The notes beneath the pieces were generated by a model. The model did not search any database and was not told where the DNA came from. It was given only the letters and a program-made list of their open reading frames with translations. From DASQMT01 sp963839615 (GTDB taxonomy: Bacteria > Actinomycetota > Thermoleophilia > Solirubrobacterales > Solirubrobacteraceae), in assembly GCA_963839615.1 (NCBI GenBank), contig CAWIVY010000011.1, positions 186,001-250,000 on the forward strand: a DNA stretch of 64,000 nt, read 5' to 3'. Positions 36,382 to 48,592 of the stretch are shown one piece after another (the stretch's first letter is position 1; each line of letters starts with the position of its first letter). Position numbers and translations under genes: made by a program.

Positions 36382-38799
36382 TTGGCAGACGACCTCGATA
36401 CGACCGGAACGCCGCGGACCGGCTACGACGCCCAGGACATCACCGTCCTCGAGGGCCTCGAAGCCGTGCGCAAGCGTCCCGGCATGTACATCGGCTCGAC
36501 CGGTGTGCGCGGACTGCACCACCTGGTCTACGAGGTCGTCGACAACTCCGTCGACGAGGCGCTCGCCGGCCGCTGCAGCCGCGTCGACGTGACGATCCAC
36601 CCGGACAACTCGGTCACCGTCATCGACGACGGCGCCGGCATCCCCGTCGCGACCATGGAGAAGGAGGGCAAGCCGGCGGTCGAGGTCGTGCTCACCGTGC
36701 TCCACGCCGGCGGCAAGTTCGGCGACGGCGGCGGCTACAAGGTGTCCGGCGGCCTGCACGGCGTCGGCGTCTCCGTCGTCAACGCGCTCTCGGAGCAGCT
36801 TCACGTCGAGATCCGCCGCGACGGCTTCACGTTCGACCAGGATTACGTCCGCGGAGCGCCGCAGGCGCCGCTCGCCAAGGGCGCCCCCAGCAGCGAGACC
36901 GGCACCCGGATCACCTTCCTGCCCGACGCCGAGATCTTCGAGACGCTCGACTTCGAGTTCGCGACGATCGAGCAGCGGCTGCGCGAGACGGCGTTCCTCA
37001 CGCGCGGCCTGCGCATCTCGCTCACCGACGAGCGGGCCGAGGGCAACAAGACCGAGTTCCATTACGAGGGCGGCATCGAGGACTTCGTCCACTACCTCAA
37101 CGAGAACAAGGACCCGGTCCAGGCCAAGGTCATCTTCTTCGAGGCGGAGAGCGCGGAGGGCGCGCTCGAGGTCGCGATGCAGTGGAACTCCTCCTACCAG
37201 GAGTCGATCTTCTCCTTCGCGAACAACATCAACACGCACGAGGGCGGCACGCACCTCTCGGGCTTCCGTTCGGCGCTGACGCGAACGCTCAACCGCTTCG
37301 CGCGCGACAAGGGCCACCTCAAGGAGCGCGACGACAACCTGTCGGGCGAGGACGTGCGCGAGGGGCTCACGGCGGTCATCTCGGCCAAGCTCGCCGATCC
37401 GCAGTTCGAGGGCCAGACGAAGACGAAGCTCGGCAACCCCGGCATGGCCGGCTTCGTCGAGTCGGTCGTCAACGCGAAGCTCGCCGAGTTCCTCGAGGAG
37501 AATCCCGCCGAGGGCAACGCCGTGATCCGCAAGGCCGTCTCGGCCTCGCAGGCGCGCGCGGCCGCGCGCAAGGCGCGCGACCTGACCCGCCGCAAGTCGG
37601 CGCTGGAGAACTCCGCGCTGCCGGGGAAGCTCGCCGACTGCTCGATCCGGGATCCGTCGCTGACAGAGCTGTTCATCGTCGAGGGCGACTCCGCCGGCGG
37701 CTCGGCGAAGCAGGGCCGCGACCGCTCGACGCAGGCGGTGCTCCCGCTGCGCGGCAAGATCCTCAACGTCGAGAAGGCGCGCATCGACAAGGTGCTGCAG
37801 AACCAGGAGATCCAGGCGCTGATCACGGCGCTCGGCACCGGCATACGCGACGAGTTCGACCCCGAGCGCCTGCGCTACCACAAGATCATCCTGATGACCG
37901 ACGCCGACGTGGACGGCGCGCACATCCGGACGCTGATCCTCACGCTGCTGTTCCGCGAGATGCAGGAGCTGATCGAGCGCGGCTTCATCTACATCGCCAA
38001 GCCCCCGCTGTTCAAGCTCAAGCAGGGCCAGCGCGAGCGCTACATCGAGAAGCAGACCGAGCTCGAGGAGATCCTGCTCGGCGACAAGTTCGAGCGCTTC
38101 GAGGTGACCGACCACGAGGGCACGGAGTTCAACCTCACCGAGACGCGCTGGCAGCGCTACTGCCGGCTGCTCAAGCAGTACGAGGGCTGGGGCTCGGCGC
38201 TGCGCGCCGATCATGGGCACGACACGGTGACGTTCCTCGAGGAGTCGCAGATCCTCGACGAGCAGATCACGACGGTCGAGGGGCTCGAGGAGCTGCTCGC
38301 GCGCGAAACCCCGGACACGGAGCCCTACACCGCCGAGCTGCTGCCGAGCGAGGACGGCATCCTCCGCATCAAGGCGGTCGAGCGCAAGACGAACCTCGCG
38401 CGCACGCACCGGCTGCGCCGGACGATGTTCGAGGCCAACGAGTACCGCCAGCTCGCGCGCGTGCACGCCGAGCTCGTGAGGATGGCCGGCACGCCGCCGT
38501 TCAAGGTGATCCTCGGATCGGAGGAGGCCGAGGCGCTGTCGTTCGAGGACCTGCGCCGGGTCGTCATGGCGGTCGCGGCCAAGGGGATCTCGCTGCAGCG
38601 ATTCAAGGGCCTCGGCGAGATGAACGCCGACCAGTTGCGCGAGACGACGATGGATCCCGAGACGCGCACGCTGCAGCAGGTCACGATGGACGACGCAGCG
38701 GCGGCCGACCGCCTCTTCACGATGCTGATGGGCGACAAGGTCGAGCCGCGACGCGAGTTCATCGAGGAGAACGCCCGCGTCGCCACCCTGGACGTCTAA
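36382..38799 (+). CDS. gyrB: DNA gyrase subunit B, long form with a post-TOPRIM insert
   Basis: 805 residues. GHKL ATPase domain (YEVVDNSVDEA, DDGAGIPV, GGLHGVGVSVVNAL), transducer, TOPRIM (EGDSAGGSAKQGRDR, LMTDADVDGAHIRT) and the tail ISLQRFKGLGEMN. Between PPLFKLKQG (about 545) and the tail (about 735) lies an insert like that of Gram-negative GyrB, which is unusual for Actinobacteria. TTG was chosen because GGAGG precedes it by five bases; GTG 17 codons upstream is less likely. It pairs with GyrA to introduce negative supercoils. Confidence 0.95.
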   Translation: MADDLDTTGTPRTGYDAQDITVLEGLEAVRKRPGMYIGSTGVRGLHHLVYEVVDNSVDEALAGRCSRVDVTIHPDNSVTVIDDGAGIPVATMEKEGKPAVEVVLTVLHAGGKFGDGGGYKVSGGLHGVGVSVVNALSEQLHVEIRRDGFTFDQDYVRGAPQAPLAKGAPSSETGTRITFLPDAEIFETLDFEFATIEQRLRETAFLTRGLRISLTDERAEGNKTEFHYEGGIEDFVHYLNENKDPVQAKVIFFEAESAEGALEVAMQWNSSYQESIFSFANNINTHEGGTHLSGFRSALTRTLNRFARDKGHLKERDDNLSGEDVREGLTAVISAKLADPQFEGQTKTKLGNPGMAGFVESVVNAKLAEFLEENPAEGNAVIRKAVSASQARAAARKARDLTRRKSALENSALPGKLADCSIRDPSLTELFIVEGDSAGGSAKQGRDRSTQAVLPLRGKILNVEKARIDKVLQNQEIQALITALGTGIRDEFDPERLRYHKIILMTDADVDGAHIRTLILTLLFREMQELIERGFIYIAKPPLFKLKQGQRERYIEKQTELEEILLGDKFERFEVTDHEGTEFNLTETRWQRYCRLLKQYEGWGSALRADHGHDTVTFLEESQILDEQITTVEGLEELLARETPDTEPYTAELLPSEDGILRIKAVERKTNLARTHRLRRTMFEANEYRQLARVHAELVRMAGTPPFKVILGSEEAEALSFEDLRRVVMAVAAKGISLQRFKGLGEMNADQLRETTMDPETRTLQQVTMDDAAAADRLFTMLMGDKVEPRREFIEENARVATLDV

Positions 38800-38810
38800 G
38801 GAGGTGAGCG

Positions 38811-41438
<2,628 letters not shown>

Positions 41439-41525
41439 CCGCGGTTGCGGGCGCGGGCGCCGGTCGGATACGTTCCGTCGGCGCTCGGGGGCGCCAAGGC
41501 AGGTACCCAAATGAGGAGGGATCCC

Positions 41526-42452
41526 ATGAACGCAAGACGGCTGCTGCCGTCTCTGCTCGTTCTCGCACTGCTCGGTGGACTCGTCGCGGCAGGACCCGCG
41601 CCAGCCGTATCGAAGCGCGAACGGACACAGAACAAGGCCATCAAGAAGCTCAACAAGCGCACGAAGAGCGCCGGCAAGAAGCTCAACCAGGTCGCAGCGG
41701 ATCTCGGCAAGGCCGCAGCGGAGCTCACCACCACGAAGGACGGGCTCGCGGCGATCCAGGCTGCGGTTCCGACGGTGATCGGCTCGTTGACCACGCTCGG
41801 CGAGGCGGCCACGCAGCTCAAGGCCGGCCTGGAGACGCTGGGCGGAACGTTCACGAGCTACGTGAGCGGGGCCGAGTACGGGGCGGTGCAGCTCTATGTC
41901 GGCGGTGTGGCTCAACCGGGCCAGATCCTCGTCAGCTCCGACGTCCCGGATGACCTGAACCAGGCCACGCTGACCGGCAAGCTCACGGCCAGCGTCCCCA
42001 ACGGGACCACGGCCGCCCCGATCGTCCTGAAGGCGGCGATCCGCTCCGGTGAGAAGGACGGGACCGGCGCGGACAACCCGGCCGGCGTAGCCGGGCTGAT
42101 GGCGATGACCGCCGAGGTCATCGGCGCACCCGGGACGACGAGCATCGGCGGCGGCAATCCCGGCGCCCCCAGCACGCTCCCGCTCACGTCGGCGCCGAAC
42201 GCAGCGCTCGGCGGCCTGCCCGTCTACCCGATCGACAACAAGGCGCCGCGTGTCGACGAGTCGCCGAACCCGCTGGCGTTCCCGGACGCCCTGTCGATCG
42301 AGCTGACCGACCCGGCCACGCTGCAGACGCTGACGGCCCCGCCGAGCAGGTTCACGGTCACGAACACGTCCGGTGCGCCGGCCGCGTTGATCGTGGACGT
42401 CACGGTCCGCTTCCACGACCTGTCGCCCAGCTCCACCGATCTGGGCCAGTAG
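41526..42452 (+). CDS. secreted protein of unknown function
   Basis: 308 residues. A signal peptide is clear: MNARRLLPSLLVLALLGG then an Ala-rich cleavage area. A Lys-rich, probably coiled segment (about 30-95: KRERTQNKAIKKLNKRTKS) precedes a Gly/Thr/Pro-rich region without known motifs. GAGGAGGG lies upstream of the ATG. No cysteines are seen in the mature part. It stands alone and is followed by a strong terminator. Confidence 0.72.
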   Translation: MNARRLLPSLLVLALLGGLVAAGPAPAVSKRERTQNKAIKKLNKRTKSAGKKLNQVAADLGKAAAELTTTKDGLAAIQAAVPTVIGSLTTLGEAATQLKAGLETLGGTFTSYVSGAEYGAVQLYVGGVAQPGQILVSSDVPDDLNQATLTGKLTASVPNGTTAAPIVLKAAIRSGEKDGTGADNPAGVAGLMAMTAEVIGAPGTTSIGGGNPGAPSTLPLTSAPNAALGGLPVYPIDNKAPRVDESPNPLAFPDALSIELTDPATLQTLTAPPSRFTVTNTSGAPAALIVDVTVRFHDLSPSSTDLGQ

Positions 42453-42466
42453 GGGTCGCTTAACCA

Positions 42467-42499
42467 CCGAGGGCCCCGGTCGACTACCGGGGCCCTCGG
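42467..42499 (+). terminator. strong hairpin terminator
   Basis: A perfect 14-bp stem, CCGAGGGCCCCGGT with ACCGGGGCCCTCGG, around CGACT, 14 bp after the secreted-protein gene. No long T-run follows, but stem strength makes termination very likely. The 240 bp beyond it, to the end of the HNH gene, show nothing recognisable. Confidence 0.8.
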
Positions 42500-42737
42500 G
42501 CGATTCCTTGCTGGACTACTTGGCCGTCGCCAGCTTTCTCATGCGGCCGGGGGGACTAACTCCGGCACTGATGACGGCGGCGCCGCGGTGTGGATTCCGC
42601 CGACCAGCGGGTCCAGCACCAGGCTGGTACTAGCGGCCGGGCACCTCCAGGGTCCCGTAAGAACTGTCACTCAACTTCGGACCACCCCCTTTCTCTGGTG
42701 TCGGCAGAGTAGCGAAACGCGGGGACGAGCTGAAGGC

Positions 42738-43340
42738 TCAGGCGGCCTCGGGCAAGAGGTACTGCTTCCAGGTCGCCGGGATGGTCGGCGAGGCGAGCTG
42801 GATGAACACGTTCGGGCTCGGCATCCGCGGCTTGCTGCGCGGGTGCATGCCGATCTGGTGAGGCAGCCGGTCGCCCTTGCGGCGGTTGCACGGGGCGCAC
42901 GAGGCGACGATGTTCTCCCAGTCCGAGCCGCCGCCCTTCGACCGCGGGATGACGTGGTCGACGGTCAGGCTCGTGCGCGCGCCGCAGTACTGGCACTCCC
43001 AGCCGTCGCGGGCGAAGACCGCGCGCCGGGTGATCTTGCGCTTGTGCGTGTCGCGCGGGATGCGCACGTAGGTCACGAGCCGGATCACGACGGGCTTCGT
43101 CATCGACCCGCGGGCCCAGTGCAGGTCGTGCGGGCCGATCTCGATCACCTCGGCCTTCTCCTTCAGCAGCAACACCGTCGCGCGGCGGACGGTGCACACG
43201 TTGATCGGCTCGTACGTGGCGTTGAGGACCAGCACGCGACCGCCTGACCAACGGCCGGAGCCGTCAGTTACCGATCCGTGCCGCCGGCGGTCGACGCGCG
43301 GCACGGACCCCATTGGCGCTGGGGGTACTGCTGTAGCCAT
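42738..43340 (-). CDS. HNH endonuclease family protein
   Basis: 200 residues. VLVLNATYEPINVCTVRRA and KAEVIEIG are typical of a widespread bacterial HNH family. The nuclease motif has two CxxC zinc pairs, CQYCGARTSLTVDHVIPRS and CAPCNRRKGD, with the DH and N residues of the ββα-metal fold. The target is unknown; the family is broadly conserved and not tied to mobile elements. ATG start; the first 30 residues are poorly conserved, so an internal Met or Val is possible. Confidence 0.85.
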   Translation of the reverse strand: MATAVPPAPMGSVPRVDRRRHGSVTDGSGRWSGGRVLVLNATYEPINVCTVRRATVLLLKEKAEVIEIGPHDLHWARGSMTKPVVIRLVTYVRIPRDTHKRKITRRAVFARDGWECQYCGARTSLTVDHVIPRSKGGGSDWENIVASCAPCNRRKGDRLPHQIGMHPRSKPRMPSPNVFIQLASPTIPATWKQYLLPEAA

Positions 43341-43375
43341 GGCTCGCGTGAGTGTAGACGGTGGCTGCGGCGGCT

Positions 43376-44227
43376 TCAGCCCGACGCGGGGAAGGAACCG
43401 AGCACCCGGACGGCCTCGCAATGCGCGCGCAGAGCGGCGATCGAGGCGGCGACCCCGGGGCTCGAGGAGGCGCCCTCGAGGTCGCAGAAGAACATGTAGC
43501 TGCCGAGGCCGACGCGGCGCGGCCGGGACTCGATCCGGGTCAGGTTGACGGCGCGCGAGGAGAACTCCGCGAGGCACTCGACGAGCCAGCCGGGGGCGAG
43601 GTCGCCGGCGCCCCAGAAGACGAGCGCGGTCTTCGCCCGCGCGTCCCGCGCCGGCTCGGGCGCCGCGTCCGAGCGCGCGACGAGAGCGAAGCGCGTGGCG
43701 TTCTCGGCGTCGTCCTCGATCGCCTCCGCGAGCACGACCGCGCCGTAGAGCGCAGCCGCGTGACACGTGCCGATCGCGGCATGCGGGGCGGAGCCGGCCA
43801 GCGTGCCGCCTTCGGCGACCGCCCGCACCGCGCCGGCCGTCGAGGACGACGCCACGATCGCGGCGGCCGGGAGCTGCTCGGCCAGGAAGCGCGCGCACTG
43901 CCCGGTGGCCTGCGGGTGCGAGTGCACCGTGCAGACCTCGTCGGGCGCGATCGGCTCGGCGGCGGCAAGGCAGTAGCTCACGCGGTGGACGATCTCGCCG
44001 ACGATGCGGACGTCGGGCGCGTCGAACACGAGCGCGTCGAGCGTCGCCCCGACCCCGCCCTCGCGCGAGTTCTCGATCGGCACCAGCCCGCGATCGGCGG
44101 TGCCCTCCTGCACGGCATCGAGCACGGCGCCGACCGTCGGGAGGGCGACATGGTCGGCTTCCAGCCCGGCGGCGAGCAGCGCCTCGTGGGAGTTCGTCCC
44201 CGCGGGCCCGAGATACGCGGCGCGCAT
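43376..44227 (-). CDS. pheA: prephenate dehydratase
   Basis: 283 residues, monofunctional. YLGPAGTNSHEALL, GLVPIENSREGGVGATLD and the catalytic NATRFALV belong to the prephenate dehydratase domain. The C-terminal ACT domain contains NLTRIESRP, the phenylalanine-binding feedback motif. It converts prephenate to phenylpyruvate. The ATG and the upstream stop share a base. Confidence 0.95.
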   Translation of the reverse strand: MRAAYLGPAGTNSHEALLAAGLEADHVALPTVGAVLDAVQEGTADRGLVPIENSREGGVGATLDALVFDAPDVRIVGEIVHRVSYCLAAAEPIAPDEVCTVHSHPQATGQCARFLAEQLPAAAIVASSSTAGAVRAVAEGGTLAGSAPHAAIGTCHAAALYGAVVLAEAIEDDAENATRFALVARSDAAPEPARDARAKTALVFWGAGDLAPGWLVECLAEFSSRAVNLTRIESRPRRVGLGSYMFFCDLEGASSSPGVAASIAALRAHCEAVRVLGSFPASG

Positions 44228-44751
44228 CAGTCCTCGAGCACCATGGTCCCGCTCTCGCCCGCGAGCGCGAGCCGGATCGCCTCATCCTCCTCGGGAGAGA
44301 GCAGGTGCTCGCCGCGGCCGTCGACCACCTGCTTGCAGTACATCCGCGCGGTGTCGCGGTGCGTGATCGAGGAGAGCACGACCCCGTTGCCGGCGGCGTC
44401 GAGCAGCGCGAGCGAGGTCGACTGGTGGCCCGACAGCTCGCCGTAGGCGTCATAGCGAACGAGCGCGCGGTAGGCGATCGCTCCGTCGAGCCGGCGCTCG
44501 GCCTCGCCCACGCGCTGCTCGAGTCGCGCGGCGACCTCCTCGACGCGGTCGTTGAGCTGCACGAACGCCGCCTGGAGCCCCGCCGCGTGGCTGACGAGGT
44601 CTTCGCTCCCGCTGCTGCCGAGCACGACCTTCTGCCCCGCCCGCAGCCGCCGCACCCGGAGCGCCAGCAGCGCGGAGAGCGCGAGCGCGATGACCGCCAC
44701 CGCCCCGGCGGCCAGGGCCGCGAGGCCCGCCGGATCGGTCAGTTCGTCCAC
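44227..44751 (-). CDS. DUF4446 family membrane-anchored protein
   Basis: 174 residues. One N-terminal helix (AGAVAVIALALSALLALRV), a coiled stretch (LQAAFVQLNDRVEEVAARLEQRV) and a C-terminal domain with IAYRALVRYDAYGELSGHQSTSLALLDAAG, the DUF4446 signature. Function is unknown; the gene is found in many Actinobacteria and Firmicutes. GTG start. Confidence 0.8.
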   Translation of the reverse strand: MDELTDPAGLAALAAGAVAVIALALSALLALRVRRLRAGQKVVLGSSGSEDLVSHAAGLQAAFVQLNDRVEEVAARLEQRVGEAERRLDGAIAYRALVRYDAYGELSGHQSTSLALLDAAGNGVVLSSITHRDTARMYCKQVVDGRGEHLLSPEEDEAIRLALAGESGTMVLED

Positions 44752-44779
44752 ACCGCTCAGGATACGAGCGCGGCCACGC

Positions 44780-45880
44780 CTACTCGCGGAAGAAGGCCGC
44801 GTCGTACTCGGCCACGTTGTTGTCCTTCTTCTCCTCGCCGGGCACCGGCTTGACCTCGACGGTGATCGTGACCGGCGTGTCCAGCGGCGGCTCCGAGCCG
44901 AGCCCGAGCGTCGCGGCGGCCGACGCGCCGGCCGCGACCGAGGCGACGGTCTTCGTCACGCGGATCGGCTTGTCCCCGCCCTCGATCTTGAGCACGACCT
45001 GGATGCCGACCTCGTCGTTCTCGCCCTGGTTGGTGAAGTTGACGGTGAACTCGGTGTCCGGGCCGTAGGCGATCCGGTTCGCCGCGTCGGACGTCAGCGT
45101 CAGGTCGCCCACCTGCACGGAGTCGATGCCGGTCCCGTGCAGGCCGGGAGCGGGCTCGCGGCTGCTCCCGCCGCCGGAGGACAGCTGCTGACCGAGCGCG
45201 TCGGCGACGACGCTCGGATCCAGCCACTCGATGCCCGGCAGGAAGGCGGTCCGCTGGAGCGCCTGCGAGCCGACGTCGGCCTCGCGCAGCGTCGTCTCGA
45301 TCAGCGGCAGCACGCGCGAGCTGTAGATCACGTCGGAGCTGAGGAACAGCGACATCGCGCCCGTGATCTCCTCGATCGCCTTGTCGGCCGCCTCGGCGTC
45401 CGAGCTCAGCGCGGTCCGGATGTTGTCGGCGACCGACTGCAGGCCGTCACGGCGCATCTCCATCGCGATCAGGAACGAGCGCTGCGCGGGCTTCATGTCG
45501 CCCGGCGTGTCGATCCGCTTCGCCTGCTGGTACTGCGAGTCCGCTTGCACCTTGTAGCCGGCGATCAGCGTCGACAGGTCGCCCTGGCTCGGGTTGCGCA
45601 GCAGGTCGAAGAACGGCTTGCCGACCTGGCTGTCGGAGTCGCGCACGATCGATGCGACGTCGCGGTTGTAGTCCTTCAGCGAGCTCTCACGGGCGGAGTC
45701 CCGGCAGCCGTCGATGAGGAAGATCGCCAGCGCCAGGAAGAGGATGAAGCCGCCGAACAGCACCAGCTGGCGAATGAGCACGGTCTGACGGTCCGGGGAG
45801 CCGGCAGCGCCGCGAGCGCTGGCTGCTCGTCTGGACCGGACCCGCGTGCGGGGCTCGTCGTCCTCGTCGAAGAAGGACAA
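44780..45880 (-). CDS. membrane-anchored protein with CARDB-like C-terminal domain
   Basis: 366 residues from TTG, preceded by AGGAGA at nine bases. A charged N-terminus is followed by one helix (LVLFGGFILFLALAIFLI), a helical middle region and, from about residue 265, a beta-rich section (TDSVQVGDLTLTSDAANRIAYGPDTEFTV) like CARDB/DUF11 domains. It is probably extracytoplasmic. Divergent from the kinase cluster by 160 bp; a role next to the cell-wall signalling genes is possible but not shown. Confidence 0.7.
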   Translation of the reverse strand: MSFFDEDDEPRTRVRSRRAASARGAAGSPDRQTVLIRQLVLFGGFILFLALAIFLIDGCRDSARESSLKDYNRDVASIVRDSDSQVGKPFFDLLRNPSQGDLSTLIAGYKVQADSQYQQAKRIDTPGDMKPAQRSFLIAMEMRRDGLQSVADNIRTALSSDAEAADKAIEEITGAMSLFLSSDVIYSSRVLPLIETTLREADVGSQALQRTAFLPGIEWLDPSVVADALGQQLSSGGGSSREPAPGLHGTGIDSVQVGDLTLTSDAANRIAYGPDTEFTVNFTNQGENDEVGIQVVLKIEGGDKPIRVTKTVASVAAGASAAATLGLGSEPPLDTPVTITVEVKPVPGEEKKDNNVAEYDAAFFRE

Positions 45881-46041
45881 GAAAGGGAATCTCCTAAAGG
45901 GCCACACGATCGTCGCGCGGCCAGGTAACCGGGTGTGAAGGATATGAGGCTGCTCGGCGGGAGGTTTCGCCACCGCCGCCCGCGAACCTTTCGCGGGCCT
46001 CGGAAGGTGCCGCCTCGCGCGCGTGGAAGCACCGTCCGACA

Positions 46042-47773
46042 GTGCACGCGACCGAGGAGCTGCCGGCGATCTCAGAGCCCGGCCTGGCGATGGGTCGCTA
46101 CCGCTTGGGCGCGCGTCTCGGCGCCGGCGGCTTCGGCACCGTCTACGCGGGCCACGACGAGCTCCTGGGACGTCCCGTCGCGGTCAAGGTCATCCCGGGC
46201 GACGGGCCCGCGCCCGAGCGCGCCCAGCGCGAGGCGCGCGCCGTCGCCCGGCTGGATCACGACGCGATCGTGGGCGCTGTTCGACGCCGGCGAGCAGGAC
46301 GGCTGCCGCTACCTGATCTCCGAGCTGGTCGAGGGGCGCACGCTGGCGCAGCTCGAGGCGGCGGGCGAGCTGTCGGACCGCGACGTGCTGCGAATCGGGC
46401 TCGCGCTCGCCGACGCGCTCGACCATGCCCACGAGCGCGGCGTGATCCACCGCGACGTCAAGCCGCAGAACGTGATCGTGCCCGACAGCGCGAGCTCGCG
46501 CCGCGGCGCCGCCAAGCTGACGGACTTCGGCGTCGCCCACCTGGCGGGCGAGGAGGCGCTCACGCTGACCGGGGACATCGTCGGCACGCTCGCGTACATG
46601 GCGCCAGAGCAGGCCGCCGGCGGCGCGGTCGACGAGCGCGCCGATCTCTACGCGCTCGGGCTGCTGCTGTACGAGGCGCTGGCGGGCGTCAACCCCGTCA
46701 AGGCCGGGTCGCCGGGCGCCACCGCACGGCGGATCGGCACCATGCTGCCGCCGCTGGGCGGCAGCCGCCGCGATCTGCCCGCCGAGCTGTGCAGCGCGCT
46801 CGACCGCGCGATCCTGCCCGATCCGGAGGCGCGGGGAGAGCTCGACGACCTCTTCGACGCGCTCGCCGAGGCGCTGCCCGACGTCTCCGACGACGGCGGC
46901 CAGATCGCGCCGCACCCGCTCGAGCGCCGGATTCCGGCGCTCCCGCCGGCGATCGGGCGCCTCGTCGCCCCGGCCGCGGCCGGGGCGCTGGTGTGGGCCG
47001 CCCTGGCGGGCCTGACGCCGGACCCGGCGGTGCAGCCACCGCTTGCCGCCGCCGCCGCGGCCGCGGCCGTCGCCGTGCTGCCGCGCACGGGCTGGCTGCT
47101 CGCCGCGGCCGCCACGACGCTCGCGCTCGCGCTCGGACCCGCCCCACGACCCGGCGCCGCGCTGCTGGTCGCGGCACTTGCGATCGCGCCGCCGCTGCTG
47201 CTGCGCCGCGACGGCCGCGCGTGGTCGCTGCCCGCGCTTGCACCGGCGCTCGGCCTGGCCGGCCTGGCCGGCGCCTATCCCGCGCTCGCCGGCCACGCGC
47301 CGCGTTGGAGCACGCGCGCCGCGCTCGGCGCGCTCGGCGCCTGGTGGCTCGTGCTGGCGGAGGCGCTGCTCACGCTGCCGGCGGGGGGGCATACGGCGCT
47401 CCTCTTCGGCCCGGCCGCCGGGACGCCCGCCCGCGCGAGCTTCGACGGGGCGCCCGGGATCGCGGCCGAGGCGATCGCCAGGTCGTGCAGCTCGGGCGCG
47501 CTCCTGCTGGCCGTCGTCTGGGCTGCGGCCGCCGTCGTGGCGCCATGGATGGTGCGGGGCCGTTCGCTGACCGCCGACATCGTCGGTGCCGCGACCTGGG
47601 CCGCCGGGCTTGCCGCCGCCACGGCGGCGCTCGGGGAGTGGCTCGGGGAGCGCGTCGGGCAGCCCGTGGCGTACGGGCTCGTTCCCGGTGCGATCGCCGG
47701 GGCGGGGTTCGCGCTGGTGCTCGCCCAGGCCCGCCGGCCCACCGCGGCGGATCCACCTGCCGAGGAGTGCTGA
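46042..47773 (+). pseudogene. Ser/Thr protein kinase gene with a frameshift (PknA-like position)
   Basis: The first 77 codons read a normal kinase N-terminus: GRYRLGARLGAGGFGTVY, PVAVKVIPG, DHDAIV. At the GGG at 46272-46274 the frame breaks; one base fewer restores ALFDAGEQDGCRYLISELVEG and the rest: VIHRDVKPQN, LTDFGVAHL, LAYMAPEQ. About ten Ala/Leu-rich helices and no PASTA domain follow. All catalytic motifs are intact once the shift is repaired. It may be a sequencing error in a G-run, a true pseudogene or a phase-variable run. It opens the FHA/PstP cluster where pknA often lies. Confidence 0.8.
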
Positions 47774-47827
47774 CCGCGGGCCGCCATACTTCCCGCACAT
47801 GCGACTCGGCCGATCGGGTAGCTCGCG

Positions 47828-48583
47828 GTGAGCGTGCTTCGAAACCTGGAGTCCAAGCTGGCCGGCCTCGTGGAGGGGACGTTCTCGCGCGCCTTCAAGT
47901 CCGAGGTGCGCCCGGTGGAGATCGCACGCAAGCTCGCACGCGAGATGGACGAGCATCGCGTGCAGTCCCTGAGCCGCACCTACGTGCCCAACGAGTACGC
48001 CGTCTGGCTCTCCCCCGACGACCGCGAGCAGTTCGCGAGCTACGAGGACGAGCTGCGCCGCGAGCTGTCCGGCTACCTGCTCGAGCACGCGCGGCGCGAG
48101 CGCGTGGCGCTGCTGACGCCGCCCGAGGTCACGTTCAAGACGGACGAGCGGCTGCGGCTGGGTGAGTTCGGCATCCAAGCGCGGCTGGTGCGACCCGACG
48201 AGGATCCGCAGGCCCCGCCGAGCCAGGGCGACGAGGGCCACACGATGGTCTACTCGACCTCGGACCGGATCTCCGAGCCGCTGCGCGAGCCCGACCCACG
48301 GCGCGGGACGGCGCGCCTGCGCATCGGCGGGCGCTGCGAGCTGCTCGGCTCCGGCGGCGCGACGCTCGGCCGCTCGCACGAGGCCGACATCATGCTCGAC
48401 GATGCGAACGTGTCGCGCAAGCACGCAGAGGTGCGCCCGTCGGGCGGGTCGTGGACGGTGCGCGACCTGGGCTCCACCAACGGCGTCAAGGTCAACGGGC
48501 GCCGGATCCAGGGCGCCCAATCCCTCAAGCGCGGCGACGTGATCGAGCTGGGTACGTCGCGGGCGACCTTCGAGCTGGAGTAG
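47828..48583 (+). CDS. fhaA: FhaA: DUF3662 and FHA-domain protein
   Basis: 251 residues. The N-terminal DUF3662 domain (SKLAGLVEGTFSRAFKSEVRP) is joined by a linker to a C-terminal FHA domain (about 160-250) with GRSHEADIMLDDANVSRKHA and DLGSTNGVKVNG, which bind phosphothreonine. In Mycobacterium FhaA acts with PknB/MviN in peptidoglycan control. GTG start; first intact gene of the cluster. Confidence 0.93.
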   Translation: MSVLRNLESKLAGLVEGTFSRAFKSEVRPVEIARKLAREMDEHRVQSLSRTYVPNEYAVWLSPDDREQFASYEDELRRELSGYLLEHARRERVALLTPPEVTFKTDERLRLGEFGIQARLVRPDEDPQAPPSQGDEGHTMVYSTSDRISEPLREPDPRRGTARLRIGGRCELLGSGGATLGRSHEADIMLDDANVSRKHAEVRPSGGSWTVRDLGSTNGVKVNGRRIQGAQSLKRGDVIELGTSRATFELE

Positions 48584-48592
48584 AAAGCCGCT

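Noticed and set aside
42738..43340. HNH gene as a homing or mobile endonuclease
   Set aside because: It has no repeats, intron or mobile context, and its family is a widespread chromosomal one.
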